64,000 bases of DNA, from NCBI GenBank assembly GCA_018262895.1, contig JADFDJ010000003.1, positions 62,001-126,000 of the forward strand, given 5' to 3'. Below, in pieces: positions 9,364 to 17,686 of this stretch; position 1 is the first letter of the stretch; every line of letters begins with the position of its first letter. The stretch is from Methanomassiliicoccus sp. (lineage in GTDB: Archaea > Thermoplasmatota > Thermoplasmata > Methanomassiliicoccales > Methanomassiliicoccaceae). A program made the position numbers and the translations under genes. The notes under the pieces are model-generated. The model did no database searches. It had not been told where the DNA came from and saw only the letters and a program-made list of their open reading frames with translations.

Positions 9364-9899
9364 CAGCGCCTCCCTCCCTCGTCCCGCAGGACGCTCATCA
9401 GGTGCGAGGAAGCGTACCTGCCGTGGTGGTAATGGTCGTCCCTCATAGTTCCTTCGACAGTGAAGCCGCTTGCGGTGAAGCACTCGATGGCGCGTGCGTT
9501 GTACTCGGCCACCCTTAGGTAGAGACGGTGCATGTTCATGACCTCGAAGGCATGTTCCACAAGCATTCGCGCGGCCTCGGTGCCCTTGCCGCTGTCCCAT
9601 TCCTGGGGCTCCCCGATGACGACGCTGACCTCGGCCGAGGAGTTGCGCAGGTCTATGTGCGACAGCCCCGCCCAGCCGATGGATTGCTCGGACACCAGGT
9701 CCACGATGATGAAGTCCCGGTCAGTGGGGGAGGACAGCTTCTTGCTCACCTTCGCCCGCTCCTCTTCCACGGACACGCAGAACAGGGCATGCTTCAGGCC
9801 CATGTCCTCCAGGACCCGCTGGTCGTTGAACCACTTGTAAAAGAGCCACGAATCCTCGCTCAGCATCGGCCGTAGGCCCACCTGACCACCACGCATCAT
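9363..9899 (-). CDS. GNAT family N-acetyltransferase
   Basis: 178 residues, a second RimJ/RimL-type acetyltransferase (VGLRPMLSEDSWLFYKWFND; SVVIGEPQEWDSGKGTEAA as the CoA P-loop; RLYLRVAEYNARAIECFTASGF). It heads the operon with the GNAT at 8803 and the glycosyltransferase at 7778, and resembles its neighbour over the whole length, suggesting an old duplication. Two adjacent ATG codons (9899, 9896) could start it; a GGCGGAG lies about 14 nt upstream. Confidence 0.83.
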   Translation of the reverse strand: MMRGGQVGLRPMLSEDSWLFYKWFNDQRVLEDMGLKHALFCVSVEEERAKVSKKLSSPTDRDFIIVDLVSEQSIGWAGLSHIDLRNSSAEVSVVIGEPQEWDSGKGTEAARMLVEHAFEVMNMHRLYLRVAEYNARAIECFTASGFTVEGTMRDDHYHHGRYASSHLMSVLRDEGGRR

Positions 9900-9997
9900 G
9901 TACAGAATATCTCCGCCCGCTCATGAGGGCGGTATTCGATAATAATCATTGGGGGATGTCAAAAGTGGCTTAAGGGAGAATAATATATGACGGCCTC

Positions 9998-10636
9998 ATG
10001 GACATGAAGATGGTGCTGCTTGGGGCCCCCGGCTCGGGGAAGGGTACTCAGGCGAAGAGGCTTTGCCAGGAGCTTGGGCTGACGTTGATCTCCACGGGCG
10101 ACCTCCTCAGAGAGGCGGTCCGAAACAACACCCCTCTGGGCGTGAAGGCGAAGGGGTTCATGGACGCGGGAAAGCTCGTCCCCGATGAGCTGGTCATCGG
10201 CCTCATCCGTGAGAAGGTGTCGGGATTGAGCGGCGGGTTCCTTATTGACGGCTTCCCGCGGAACCTGGAGCAGGCCAGGATGCTCGATGAGATAGCCGAT
10301 ATAAACCTCGCGGTGAACCTGGACGTGGACGAGCAGATCATCGTGGACCGCATCGTGAACCGTCGCAGCTGCAAGCAGTGCAACGAGGTCTACCACCTCA
10401 TCGCCAAGCCCACAAGGGAGGAGGGCATGTGCGACAAGTGCGGCGGCGAGCTGTACCAGAGGACGGACGATACCGAAGCGGTGGTCAGGGAGCGCCTGCG
10501 GGTGTACAAGGAGCGGACCCTGCCGTTGGCCGAGTTCTACTGCCAGAGAGGCATACTGGTGGACGTCGATGGTCAGGGGGAGATCGACGACGTGTACGGC
10601 CGCATCCTTGCGGCCATCAAGAAATTCAAGAACTGA
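9998..10636 (+). CDS. adk: Adenylate kinase with zinc-binding lid
   Basis: 212 residues. It has the P-loop GAPGSGKGTQ, the AMP-binding STGDLLREAV, the DGFPRN motif, and a full-length lid holding four cysteines (C125, C128, C145, C148) that bind structural zinc. It catalyses AMP + ATP to 2 ADP. This is the bacterial-type monomeric enzyme, not the small archaeal trimeric AdkA; some euryarchaea use this type. ATG 9998 or 10004 are both possible; TAATATAT at 9981-9988 lies 20-25 nt upstream, so the mRNA is probably leaderless and 10004 (MKMVLLGAPG) may be the true start. Confidence 0.93.
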   Translation: MDMKMVLLGAPGSGKGTQAKRLCQELGLTLISTGDLLREAVRNNTPLGVKAKGFMDAGKLVPDELVIGLIREKVSGLSGGFLIDGFPRNLEQARMLDEIADINLAVNLDVDEQIIVDRIVNRRSCKQCNEVYHLIAKPTREEGMCDKCGGELYQRTDDTEAVVRERLRVYKERTLPLAEFYCQRGILVDVDGQGEIDDVYGRILAAIKKFKN

Positions 10637-10679
10637 GCATGATGGGGGCCGGGCTCATCCCGGTCCCCACAGCGATACA

Positions 10680-10690
10680 TTTAAAATATA
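10680..10690 (+). promoter_or_regulatory. TATA box of tRNA-Gln
   Basis: TTTAAAATATA lies about 30 nt before the tRNA 5' end, the expected archaeal TATA position allowing for a short 5' leader removed by RNase P. Confidence 0.5.
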
Positions 10691-10716
10691 GTAGCATTTT
10701 CCAGGCCCGCTAATAT

Positions 10717-10789
10717 AGCCCCGTAGTGTAGCGGTCAATCATGCGAGACTCTGGATCTTGCGACGGCAGTTCGAATCTGCCCGGGGCTA
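10717..10789 (+). tRNA. tRNA-Gln (anticodon CTG)
   Basis: A cloverleaf can be folded by hand. The acceptor stem is AGCCCCG/CGGGGCT. The anticodon stem is CGAGA/TCTTG with loop CTCTGGA, giving anticodon CTG (Gln, CAG codons). The T arm is GGCAG-TTCGAAT-CTGCC. The discriminator is A10789 and is followed directly by CCA (10790-10792), so the 3' CCA is encoded. No intron is seen. Confidence 0.93.
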
Positions 10790-10808
10790 CCATCCTTCTA
10801 TCCATCTC

Positions 10809-11396
10809 TTATTTCAGGTCCTTGGGCTCGAGATGCACCGTTCCGTTGGCGAGGTCCCTAAGGTACTGCTCCCCGTCCTCGGGGCCGCGTACGTAGAGGG
10901 TATCCCCTTCCATCATCATGGTGTACTGGTCAGGACCATAGATGTAGCGTCGGCCGCGGCGGATGGCGATGGCGTACATGCCGGTGTTGGTCGCCAGCTT
11001 GATCTTCCCCAGGGTCGCTCCGGCGAGGTCGGAGGTGGCGCCCACCGTCACCGCGGTGATGATGACATCGGTCTCCCGCAGCGACAGCTGGATGACCGGG
11101 TGGGGCGGGACGTCCCGCCTTACCACATCAGCGATCTTCATGGCCGCGCCGGAGATCTCCCCCACGGACTGGGCCAAGCGTATGATCAGCAGCGCCTTCT
11201 TTATGTCCCGGTCCTCCACGGCGTTCTGCACGGCCATCTCCTGGATGTCGTTCTCCAGCTCCTGCATTCGGGCGTCCAGCTGGTTGACCTCCTCGGCTAT
11301 GTCGCGGTTGTTGTAAAGCAGAGATGAATAGGCGAGGTCCACCATCAGCTCGGATGTGTCCTTGATCTCCAGCAGCATCTCCTCCAGAGGTCCCAT
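10809..11396 (-). CDS. PhoU-like / TrkA-C domain regulatory protein
   Basis: 195 residues. The N-terminal helical region (LLEIKDTSELMVDLAYSSLLYNNRDIAEEV) resembles PhoU-type bundles. The C-terminal part (LGKIKLATNTGMYAIAIRRGRRYIYGPDQYTMMMEGDTLYVRGPEDG) is a TrkA-C/RCK-C ligand-binding domain. Such proteins regulate ion channels and carriers. It starts at ATG 11396, overlapping the upstream paralogue's stop (TGATG), so the two are translationally coupled. With the divergent MgtE/SLC41-type carrier at 12275 they may form a regulated cation transport unit (inference). Confidence 0.82.
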   Translation of the reverse strand: MGPLEEMLLEIKDTSELMVDLAYSSLLYNNRDIAEEVNQLDARMQELENDIQEMAVQNAVEDRDIKKALLIIRLAQSVGEISGAAMKIADVVRRDVPPHPVIQLSLRETDVIITAVTVGATSDLAGATLGKIKLATNTGMYAIAIRRGRRYIYGPDQYTMMMEGDTLYVRGPEDGEQYLRDLANGTVHLEPKDLK

Positions 11397-12028
11397 CACG
11401 ATTCCTCCTGAGGATAGACAGGCCACTTCTCCATGCCGGTGGCGAAGCGTCGCAGGCGCTCGAAGCCGTCCTCGGTCCCGCGGACCACCAGGACGTCCCC
11501 CTCCTTCAGGGTCACTTCCTTCTCCGGGTCGTATATCCAGCGGATCCCGCGTTTAATAGCGATGATCCTCATCCCGGTCTCCGTCTCCACGCTCAGTGAT
11601 TCCAGGGACTTGCCCTTCATGTCCGACTGGTCCGACAGCGTCTGCAGGCGGATCTTCTCCTCCGCCTCCTTGAGCACCAGGCTAACGATGGGGCTGCCCT
11701 TGGGGTTCAGCTCCAGCAGGTCCACGATGTCCCCCGCGGCTTTAGATATGGCGGCGGCACCTTCGGCCACCTGGAGGAGCACGGATAGCTGCACCGCGTC
11801 CTGCTTGGTGCGAGATGCCAGCATCATGCGGATCTTGATCTCATGGTTTAGGGTGTCCATCCTCGAGCCGAGGTGGTGCACCTCGGCACCGATCTCCTGG
11901 CTGTCGAACAGCAGGGCAGCATATGCCAGGTCCACAATGACCTCCGAGATGTCCTTCATCTCGGTGAGAAGCTCCCTTACGGTCAGATGCTCGTCTTCCT
12001 CATCGTCGGGGGAATCGAAGAAAGGCAT
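11396..12028 (-). CDS. PhoU-like / TrkA-C domain regulatory protein (paralogue)
   Basis: 210 residues with the same two-part architecture as its downstream neighbour: a helical PhoU-like bundle (LLTEMKDISEVIVDLAYAALLFDSQEIGAEVHHL) and TrkA-C (LSVETETGMRIIAIKRGIRWIYDPEKEVTLKEGDVLVVRGTEDG). The N-terminus is acidic (DSPDDEEDEH). The pair may be a heterodimeric regulator. It is divergent from the MgtE/SLC41-like carrier with 246 nt between the starts. Confidence 0.82.
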   Translation of the reverse strand: MPFFDSPDDEEDEHLTVRELLTEMKDISEVIVDLAYAALLFDSQEIGAEVHHLGSRMDTLNHEIKIRMMLASRTKQDAVQLSVLLQVAEGAAAISKAAGDIVDLLELNPKGSPIVSLVLKEAEEKIRLQTLSDQSDMKGKSLESLSVETETGMRIIAIKRGIRWIYDPEKEVTLKEGDVLVVRGTEDGFERLRRFATGMEKWPVYPQEES

Positions 12029-12274
12029 TAGTTAACGCACACTCCCATGGCACAGTGCGACATCCAGGAACGTTTCCAGAAGCTCCTTCCGGATGACGTC
12101 CCTGCTCTTCACTTCGGTGCACCGCGCCAACACGAGGCTCTACGCGCTCGCTCGTTCCTCTAATCTCTACGGCATATATATGAATTATCGGCCCTCGCCA
12201 TGGTCCGAGCTGCGCATGGCATGTGAAAGAAATACATATAGGAAGTAGGGGTTTCCTGCACGAGGTGAGCTATT
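12029..12274. promoter_or_regulatory. Divergent promoter region
   Basis: A 246-nt space between divergent genes. TATA-like sequences occur for the rightward gene (ATACATATAGG near 12230) and near 12172-12182 (GCATATATATG). TAGTTAACGC at 12028-12037 resembles the repeated element found at 57751 and 57826. No gene is seen. Confidence 0.4.
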
Positions 12275-13498
12275 TTGTTCAAGGAGACCAGGACCTTCTT
12301 TGCGGACAACAGATCGGTCTTCTCCCTGGGCATGGTGGCTCTGATGATCTCCTCGCTGGGCGACCTCATAGCAGGTGTCACCCTGGGCACCATGAGCGGT
12401 ACCTTGGAGCTGCTTCCCGGCCTCATGATACTCATACCCCCGGCCATCGGCATGCGGGGGAACATCTTCGGCGCCCTGGGTAGCCGTCTGGGCACCGCGA
12501 TGCACATAGGTACCTTTGAGGTCTCCTTCCGCAAGGGGAGCATACTCCGGTCGAACATGGAGTCCTCCCTGCTTCTCACCCTCGCCATGTCCGTCCTCAT
12601 GGGCGTACTCGCCAACGCCACCTGCCTCCTGCTGGGACTTGAGTCCATGTCCGTGGAGAAGCTGGTCTTCATCTCGGTCCTGGGCGGGATCCTGGCCGGC
12701 TTGGTCCTCATCCTCATCAACATCATTGTGGCGGGCATCGGGTTCCGGCGCAACTGGGACATCGACAACATATCCGCCCCACTGATCACGGCGGCCGGGG
12801 ACATAGTCACCCTGCCTATGCTGTTCCTCTCAGCCATTATAGTCCTCAACTCACCGGACATCACCATCCTCCTGTTCTCAATTATGTTCATCCTCGTCAC
12901 CATCGTGCTGGTGGGAATGGCCGTGTCCAAGGGGGCGGCGGAGATGAGGCGCATCTTCGTGCAGAGCGCCCCCGTCCTCACCGTGTGCATTCTGCTGGAC
13001 ATCATCGCAGGGGTGACCATCGACCAGCAGCTGGAGGCCCTGGTGGCATTGCCGGTCCTGCTGGTGCTCATACCTCCCTTCCTGGAGGACGCCAATGCTC
13101 TGGGGGGCATCCTCACATCCCGCTTCGCCTCCCTGCTGCACATGGGTATCCTGGAGCCGGGGAAGGCCCCGGGAAGGGTGGCCATGGAGAACTTCGCCAT
13201 CATCTACATCTTCGCCCTGTGGGTGTTCACCCTCCTGGGCATATCGTCCTACGCTGTCGGCCTTCTTCTGGGGCTGGCCTCACCGCCGCTGTGGGAGATG
13301 GTGTTCCTGTCGCTGACCGCAGGTCTGGTCACGGTCACGGTGCTCAACATCATCGCCTACTACGTGGCCGTGCTGACATATCGCTTCTCCCTAGACCCAG
13401 ACGACCATTCCATACCCTTGACCTCCTCTGCCATAGACTCCGTGGGGGCGGTGGCGCTCATGGTCTTCATAGTCATCATGGGGCTGTCCGTCGGTTGA
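12275..13498 (+). CDS. MgtE/SLC41-type divalent cation transporter, two integral domains
   Basis: 407 residues made of two homologous halves, each an MgtE-type integral membrane domain of about five helices. The first half has IPPAIGMRGNIFGALGSRLGTAMHIG; the second has the parallel IPPFLEDANALGGILTSRFASLLHMG. The doubled arrangement without the cytosolic N and CBS domains resembles SLC41 carriers, which move Mg2+ or other divalent cations. The start is TTG at 12275, supported by GAGGTGAGC 6-8 nt upstream. Divergent from two TrkA-C/PhoU-like genes that may regulate it. Confidence 0.88.
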   Translation: MFKETRTFFADNRSVFSLGMVALMISSLGDLIAGVTLGTMSGTLELLPGLMILIPPAIGMRGNIFGALGSRLGTAMHIGTFEVSFRKGSILRSNMESSLLLTLAMSVLMGVLANATCLLLGLESMSVEKLVFISVLGGILAGLVLILINIIVAGIGFRRNWDIDNISAPLITAAGDIVTLPMLFLSAIIVLNSPDITILLFSIMFILVTIVLVGMAVSKGAAEMRRIFVQSAPVLTVCILLDIIAGVTIDQQLEALVALPVLLVLIPPFLEDANALGGILTSRFASLLHMGILEPGKAPGRVAMENFAIIYIFALWVFTLLGISSYAVGLLLGLASPPLWEMVFLSLTAGLVTVTVLNIIAYYVAVLTYRFSLDPDDHSIPLTSSAIDSVGAVALMVFIVIMGLSVG

Positions 13499-13582
13499 CC
13501 GGGGCCATATCTGAACCGCACCTGTGGATGCTCCCGACAGGCTTATACTCTCCACCACGTTCGGGTTATCAGGCGAGGGTCC

Positions 13583-14740
13583 ATGATCGACCGTAAGGCT
13601 ATCCACGAGGTCCTTGAGGACTATGATCCCAGCAATGCAATGATAGGTGTTATCGGCTCCCACTCCGCGCTCGACACCTGCGACGGTGCGGTGGAGGAGG
13701 GGTTCCATACATTGGCCGTATGCCAGGAGGGAAGGGATGCGCCCTATTCCCGTTACTTCAAGGCGTTCCGTGACAAGAAGGACAACGTGACCCGGGGTAT
13801 GGTGGACGAGATCATGATGCTGCCGAAGTTCAAGGACATCCTGAAGCCGGACATCATGTCGGACCTCCGGAGCCGCAGCGTCCTGTTCGTGCCCAACCGA
13901 TCCTTCACCTCCTACTGCTCCATCGATTCGGTGGAGAACGATTTCCTGGTACCCCTCGTGGGATCGCGAAACCTCCTGCGCAGCGAGGACCGGGGCGGGC
14001 CCCGAGACTACTACTGGCTCCTCGACCAGGCGGGCATGCCCTATCCCCGGAAGATCACTGACCCCCAGGACATCGACTCCCTCAGCATCGTGAAGCTCCA
14101 TCATGCCAAGAAGAAGCTGGAAAGGGGCTTCTTCACCTGCGCTACGTACGATGAGTACGTTCAGAAATCGGAGCAGCTGATCAAGCAGAGGGTCATCGAC
14201 CGGGAGACCCTCGAGAGCGCGAGGATGGAGGAGTACATCATCGGCCCCGTGTTCAACCTGGACTTCTTCTACTCGCCCCTGGAAAAACGCGGCGAGCAGG
14301 TGGAGCTCATTGGGGTGGACTGGAGGTTCGAGAGCTCCCTCGACGGCCATGTGCGTATACCCGCAGCCCAGCAGATCACCCTGAACGAGGATCAGAGGGT
14401 GCCTGAGTACACCGTCTGCGGCCATAACTCCGCAACCCTGAGGGAGAGCCTGCTGGAGAAGGCCTTCGAGCTTGCAGAGAAGTATGTCCAGGCGACCAAG
14501 GAGCTGTTCTCCCCGGGCATCATCGGACCGTTCTGCCTCCAGACCTGCGTGGACAAGGACCTAAACTTCTTCATCTACGATGTGGCGCCACGCATCGGCG
14601 GCGGGACCAACGTCCATATGAACGTAGGGCACGCCTACGGCAACTCCCTGTGGCGCAAGAACATGTCCACAGGGCGCAGGCTGGCCATGGAGGTCCGGAG
14701 AGCGGTGGAGGAAGGGCGCCTCAAGGAGATCGTGACCTGA
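13583..14740 (+). CDS. purP: Formate-dependent FAICAR synthetase PurP
   Basis: 385 residues, an ATP-grasp enzyme. Features include the N-terminal GVIGSHSALDTCDGA, the metal- and nucleotide-binding EEYIIGPVFNLDFFYSP, and a C-terminal CVDKDLNFFIYDVAPRIGGGTNVHMN. PurP converts AICAR, ATP and formate into FAICAR in archaeal purine synthesis, replacing the folate-dependent PurH step, in line with methanogens lacking formyl-folate. Length and motifs match the family along the whole protein. The lipoate-ligase gene starts 15 nt downstream. Confidence 0.93.
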   Translation: MIDRKAIHEVLEDYDPSNAMIGVIGSHSALDTCDGAVEEGFHTLAVCQEGRDAPYSRYFKAFRDKKDNVTRGMVDEIMMLPKFKDILKPDIMSDLRSRSVLFVPNRSFTSYCSIDSVENDFLVPLVGSRNLLRSEDRGGPRDYYWLLDQAGMPYPRKITDPQDIDSLSIVKLHHAKKKLERGFFTCATYDEYVQKSEQLIKQRVIDRETLESARMEEYIIGPVFNLDFFYSPLEKRGEQVELIGVDWRFESSLDGHVRIPAAQQITLNEDQRVPEYTVCGHNSATLRESLLEKAFELAEKYVQATKELFSPGIIGPFCLQTCVDKDLNFFIYDVAPRIGGGTNVHMNVGHAYGNSLWRKNMSTGRRLAMEVRRAVEEGRLKEIVT

Positions 14741-14755
14741 GCAGTACGAGATCCC

Positions 14756-15484
14756 ATGCACCTTCGTCTCGTGGACTCGGACCTGGTGAGCCCGGAGCGC
14801 TCAGCGGCCATCGACGAGGCCATCCTCCTGGCGAGGGACAAGGGGTTGGTCCCCGATACCCTACATCTGTACCGCAGGGACCGTCCGACGGTCTCCCTAG
14901 GTTATTTCGAAAGGACGATCATGTGCCTGGACACCGGAGCCATGGAGAGGCTGGGGGTGAGGGCGGTGCGGCGGGCGAGCGGCGGCAGCGCCATCTATAC
15001 TGATCCGGGGCAGCTCATCTACTCCGTGATCATGGACCGCCGCTCTGTCCCCGAGGACCCCCAAACGACCTTCCGCATGCTCTGCCAGGGGCTGGTCATG
15101 GGCCTGGAGGAGCTGGGGGTGAAAGCTGAGTACAAGCCTGTGAACGATATCCTGGTTGACGGCCGCAAGATCTCCGGGAGCGCCCAGATGCGCAGGGGCG
15201 GTGTGGTCCTGCAGCACGGCACGCTGCTGGTGAGCGTCGACTATGACAGGATGTTCGCCGTCCTGCGCTCGAGCAAGCGCGTCCGTTCGTCCATGGTCTC
15301 ATTGTCAGAGCTCATAGTGCCTGTACCGTCCATGGATGCGGTGAAAAAGGCGGTGGTCCGGGGGTTCTCGAGAGCGCTGGGATGTTCCATCGAGAGGGGG
15401 ACGCTGACCTCGAGCGAGGTCAAGGACGTGGACGAACTTGTGGCCACGAAGTACGGCCGGGACGAGCATACATATCTGCGTTAG
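14756..15484 (+). CDS. lplA: Lipoate-protein ligase A family protein (catalytic domain only)
   Basis: 242 residues. Family motifs are present: PTVSLGYFER, RRASGGSAIYTDPGQLIYS and NDILVDGRKISGSAQMR, with the lysine of GRKISG that binds lipoyl-AMP. The C-terminal accessory domain of bacterial LplA is absent, as in archaeal two-part ligases (LplA plus LplB), but no LplB is adjacent. It ends in TAG, a codon that can encode pyrrolysine in related organisms; read-through would add only seven residues. It follows purP by 15 nt and its end overlaps the convergent GNAT gene by 4 nt. Confidence 0.85.
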   Translation: MHLRLVDSDLVSPERSAAIDEAILLARDKGLVPDTLHLYRRDRPTVSLGYFERTIMCLDTGAMERLGVRAVRRASGGSAIYTDPGQLIYSVIMDRRSVPEDPQTTFRMLCQGLVMGLEELGVKAEYKPVNDILVDGRKISGSAQMRRGGVVLQHGTLLVSVDYDRMFAVLRSSKRVRSSMVSLSELIVPVPSMDAVKKAVVRGFSRALGCSIERGTLTSSEVKDVDELVATKYGRDEHTYLR

Positions 15485-15969
15485 ACGTACTTCTCCAGGT
15501 CCAGGTAAGCTATCTTCCTGTCCTCGGCCAGGAAGCCCATCTTCTTGTGCAGGAGGAGCGAGCTGATGTTGTTCGGGGCTACCGAGCTGTGGACGACCTG
15601 GGCTCCCTTCTTCTTGCCCTCCAGTGCCAGGTGCCGCAGGAGCATGAAGCCGATGCCCATCCGGCGGAACTCCTTGTCCACCCCGATGTTCTCCAGCCAC
15701 ACCGCCTTCTCTATGCCGTCTATCCACTGGACCATCTGGCCGAACACGAACCCCACGACCTTGTCCCCCTCCTTGGCGATGAAGCTGAGCCCCTGGTCGC
15801 GGTAGAACGAGAACGATCCGCTGGCCGATGCCCCCAGCTTCTGCCTGACCTCCTGGGAGAAGTCGTCCCACTTCATGCCCATGGGCCCCTCGATGTACTC
15901 CCGCACGCATGCCAGCTCCAGCATGCGTACCGACACTCGGTCCTCATCGGTCAGGGGCACTATCTTCAT
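15481..15969 (-). CDS. GNAT family N-acetyltransferase
   Basis: 162 residues with the GNAT core: FIAKEGDKVVGFVFGQM, then VWLENIGVDKEFRRMGIGFMLLRHLA (acetyl-CoA P-loop RRMGIG) and SSVAPNNISSLLLHKKMGF. It resembles RimI-type enzymes but the substrate is unknown. It begins one base after the argS stop (TGAGATG), so it is translated with the aRF1-argS operon; a role in protein or tRNA-related acetylation is possible but unproven. Confidence 0.85.
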   Translation of the reverse strand: MKIVPLTDEDRVSVRMLELACVREYIEGPMGMKWDDFSQEVRQKLGASASGSFSFYRDQGLSFIAKEGDKVVGFVFGQMVQWIDGIEKAVWLENIGVDKEFRRMGIGFMLLRHLALEGKKKGAQVVHSSVAPNNISSLLLHKKMGFLAEDRKIAYLDLEKYV

Positions 15970-15970
15970 C

Positions 15971-17686
15971 TCACATCTCCTCTGGAGCGCTCAGACCCAG
16001 GGTGTTGAGGACGTTGGCCAGCACGATGCGGGTGGCATCGACCAGGGCCAGGCGGGCCTCCCTGTTCTCCTCGCCCTTCAGCACCGGGACATAGGTGTAG
16101 AACTGGTTGAAGGCAGCGGCCAGCTCGTGGCCGAAGGCGGGCAGCACCTGGATGCGCGCCTTCTCCCCCGCCTCCCTGATCACGGAGGGGTAGCGGGCGA
16201 GGACCCTGATGAGCCTCAGCTCGTAATCGTTGGTGAGGGACGCCGGATCGTACGCTCCCACGCTGGCACCGGCCTTCCTCTGGATACTGCAGGCGCGGGC
16301 GTGGGCGTACTGCACGAACGGAGCGCTGTTGCCCTCGAAGTTGAGGGCGTCCTCCCACTTGAAGACCAGGGGCTTCTCGGGCTGCACCCGCACGATGTTG
16401 TAGCGCACCGCCCCCCTGCCGATGGCCTTGGCGATCTCGCGCATGCGCTCCTCCGAGAGGTCCGTACGCCTCTTCCTGACCTCCTCCAGGGCACGCTCCT
16501 CGGCCTCCTCGATGAGATCATCGAGATACACCACCGTTCCCTTGCGGGTGGACATCCGCCCCTCGGGCAGGGAGACGAAGGAGTAGAACACGCACTCCGG
16601 GGCGCGGTCCTGGCCCAAGAGCTTCAGGGCAATGGCCAGCTGCGCCTGCCCCAGCTTCTGGTCCTCCCCCAGGATGTTGATCATGCGGTCCGCGCGCTTG
16701 AACTTGTCAAGGTGATAGGCCATGTCCCGGGTGGTATAGAGGGTGGTGCCATCGGCCCTGGTGAAGAAGAACCGGGTCTCCTTGCCGTGGATGCCGAAGG
16801 GCTTAAGCTCCAGGTAGCAGGCGCCCTTCTCCTCGGAGCAGTGCTCGGAGCGCTTCAGCTCTTCGACCACGCGGTGGGCCGAGCCGTCCTTGATGAACTG
16901 TGATTCCCAGGTGAACTGATCTATGATGACGTTGATGGAGAGCAGGCTCTCGATGATTCCGTCCAGCATCAGCTTGGCGGTCTTGCGGACCTTGCCCATG
17001 ACCTCCTCGTCACCGTCCTCGAAGCGGCGCAGCATCTGCCCCACCTGCTTCTCCACCTCAGGGTCCGACTCCATCATCTTGTTGGCCTTCTGGTAGTAGA
17101 CCACGAGGCGGTGATCGAGCTTGTCGCCAGCGACCTCCGGCACATCCTCAGCGGGGATGTTCTCCAGGCCCCAGGTGAGCATGACCACCTGCTTTCCGAC
17201 GTCGTTGACGTAGTACTCGGTGGTGACATCGTAGCCGTAGGCCCGCATGCACCTGGCCAGCGTGTCCCCGATTATGGGATTGCGGGCCCTCCCCACGTGT
17301 ATGGGGCCGGTGGGGTTCACCGAGGTATGCTCCAGGAGAACCTTCTTCCTCTCCAGGTCCCCTTGGCCGTAGCTGCCCTTCATCGCCTCTATGGCCTCCA
17401 GGGTGCTGACGCTCAGCTTGCTGTCGTTGAGCTGGAAGTTGAGGTAGCCCTTGTCCGCCCACACCTTGGATACAAGGTCCAATGGGGGAATGAGCGCGGC
17501 GGCCTCCTCGGCTAAGATCGGTGGCGCCTTCCGCAGCTTCTTGGCCAGAGGGAAGCAGGGCACCGCGAAATCGGCGATCCCGGTCGACGGCACCTCTATC
17601 TCGAAGCTCACGTCCGCACCCATCTGGGCGAACGCCTTCCGGGCCGCTATTCGGACCTCTTCCCTGAACGGCTCCAGCGGATCCAT
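15971..17686 (-). CDS. argS: Arginyl-tRNA synthetase
   Basis: 571 residues, class I. The HIGH-type motif is HVGR (residues 130-133, in NPTGPIHVGRARNP) and the second signature is MSTRKG (RMSTRKGTVVYLDDL), the degenerate KMSK of ArgRS. The C-terminal DALR anticodon-binding domain (PFVQYAHARACSI onward) is complete. The frame stays open upstream to 17935, but ATG 17686 overlaps the aRF1 stop (TGATG) and starts the family-typical N-terminus. It is coupled to aRF1 upstream and a GNAT gene downstream. Confidence 0.95.
   Translation of the reverse strand: MDPLEPFREEVRIAARKAFAQMGADVSFEIEVPSTGIADFAVPCFPLAKKLRKAPPILAEEAAALIPPLDLVSKVWADKGYLNFQLNDSKLSVSTLEAIEAMKGSYGQGDLERKKVLLEHTSVNPTGPIHVGRARNPIIGDTLARCMRAYGYDVTTEYYVNDVGKQVVMLTWGLENIPAEDVPEVAGDKLDHRLVVYYQKANKMMESDPEVEKQVGQMLRRFEDGDEEVMGKVRKTAKLMLDGIIESLLSINVIIDQFTWESQFIKDGSAHRVVEELKRSEHCSEEKGACYLELKPFGIHGKETRFFFTRADGTTLYTTRDMAYHLDKFKRADRMINILGEDQKLGQAQLAIALKLLGQDRAPECVFYSFVSLPEGRMSTRKGTVVYLDDLIEEAEERALEEVRKRRTDLSEERMREIAKAIGRGAVRYNIVRVQPEKPLVFKWEDALNFEGNSAPFVQYAHARACSIQRKAGASVGAYDPASLTNDYELRLIRVLARYPSVIREAGEKARIQVLPAFGHELAAAFNQFYTYVPVLKGEENREARLALVDATRIVLANVLNTLGLSAPEEM

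Noticed and set aside
12160-13203. A 347-codon minus-strand frame opposite the MgtE/SLC41-like gene
   Set aside because: Composition is Arg/Ser/Met-rich mirror sequence of a membrane protein; no domain or ribosome site.
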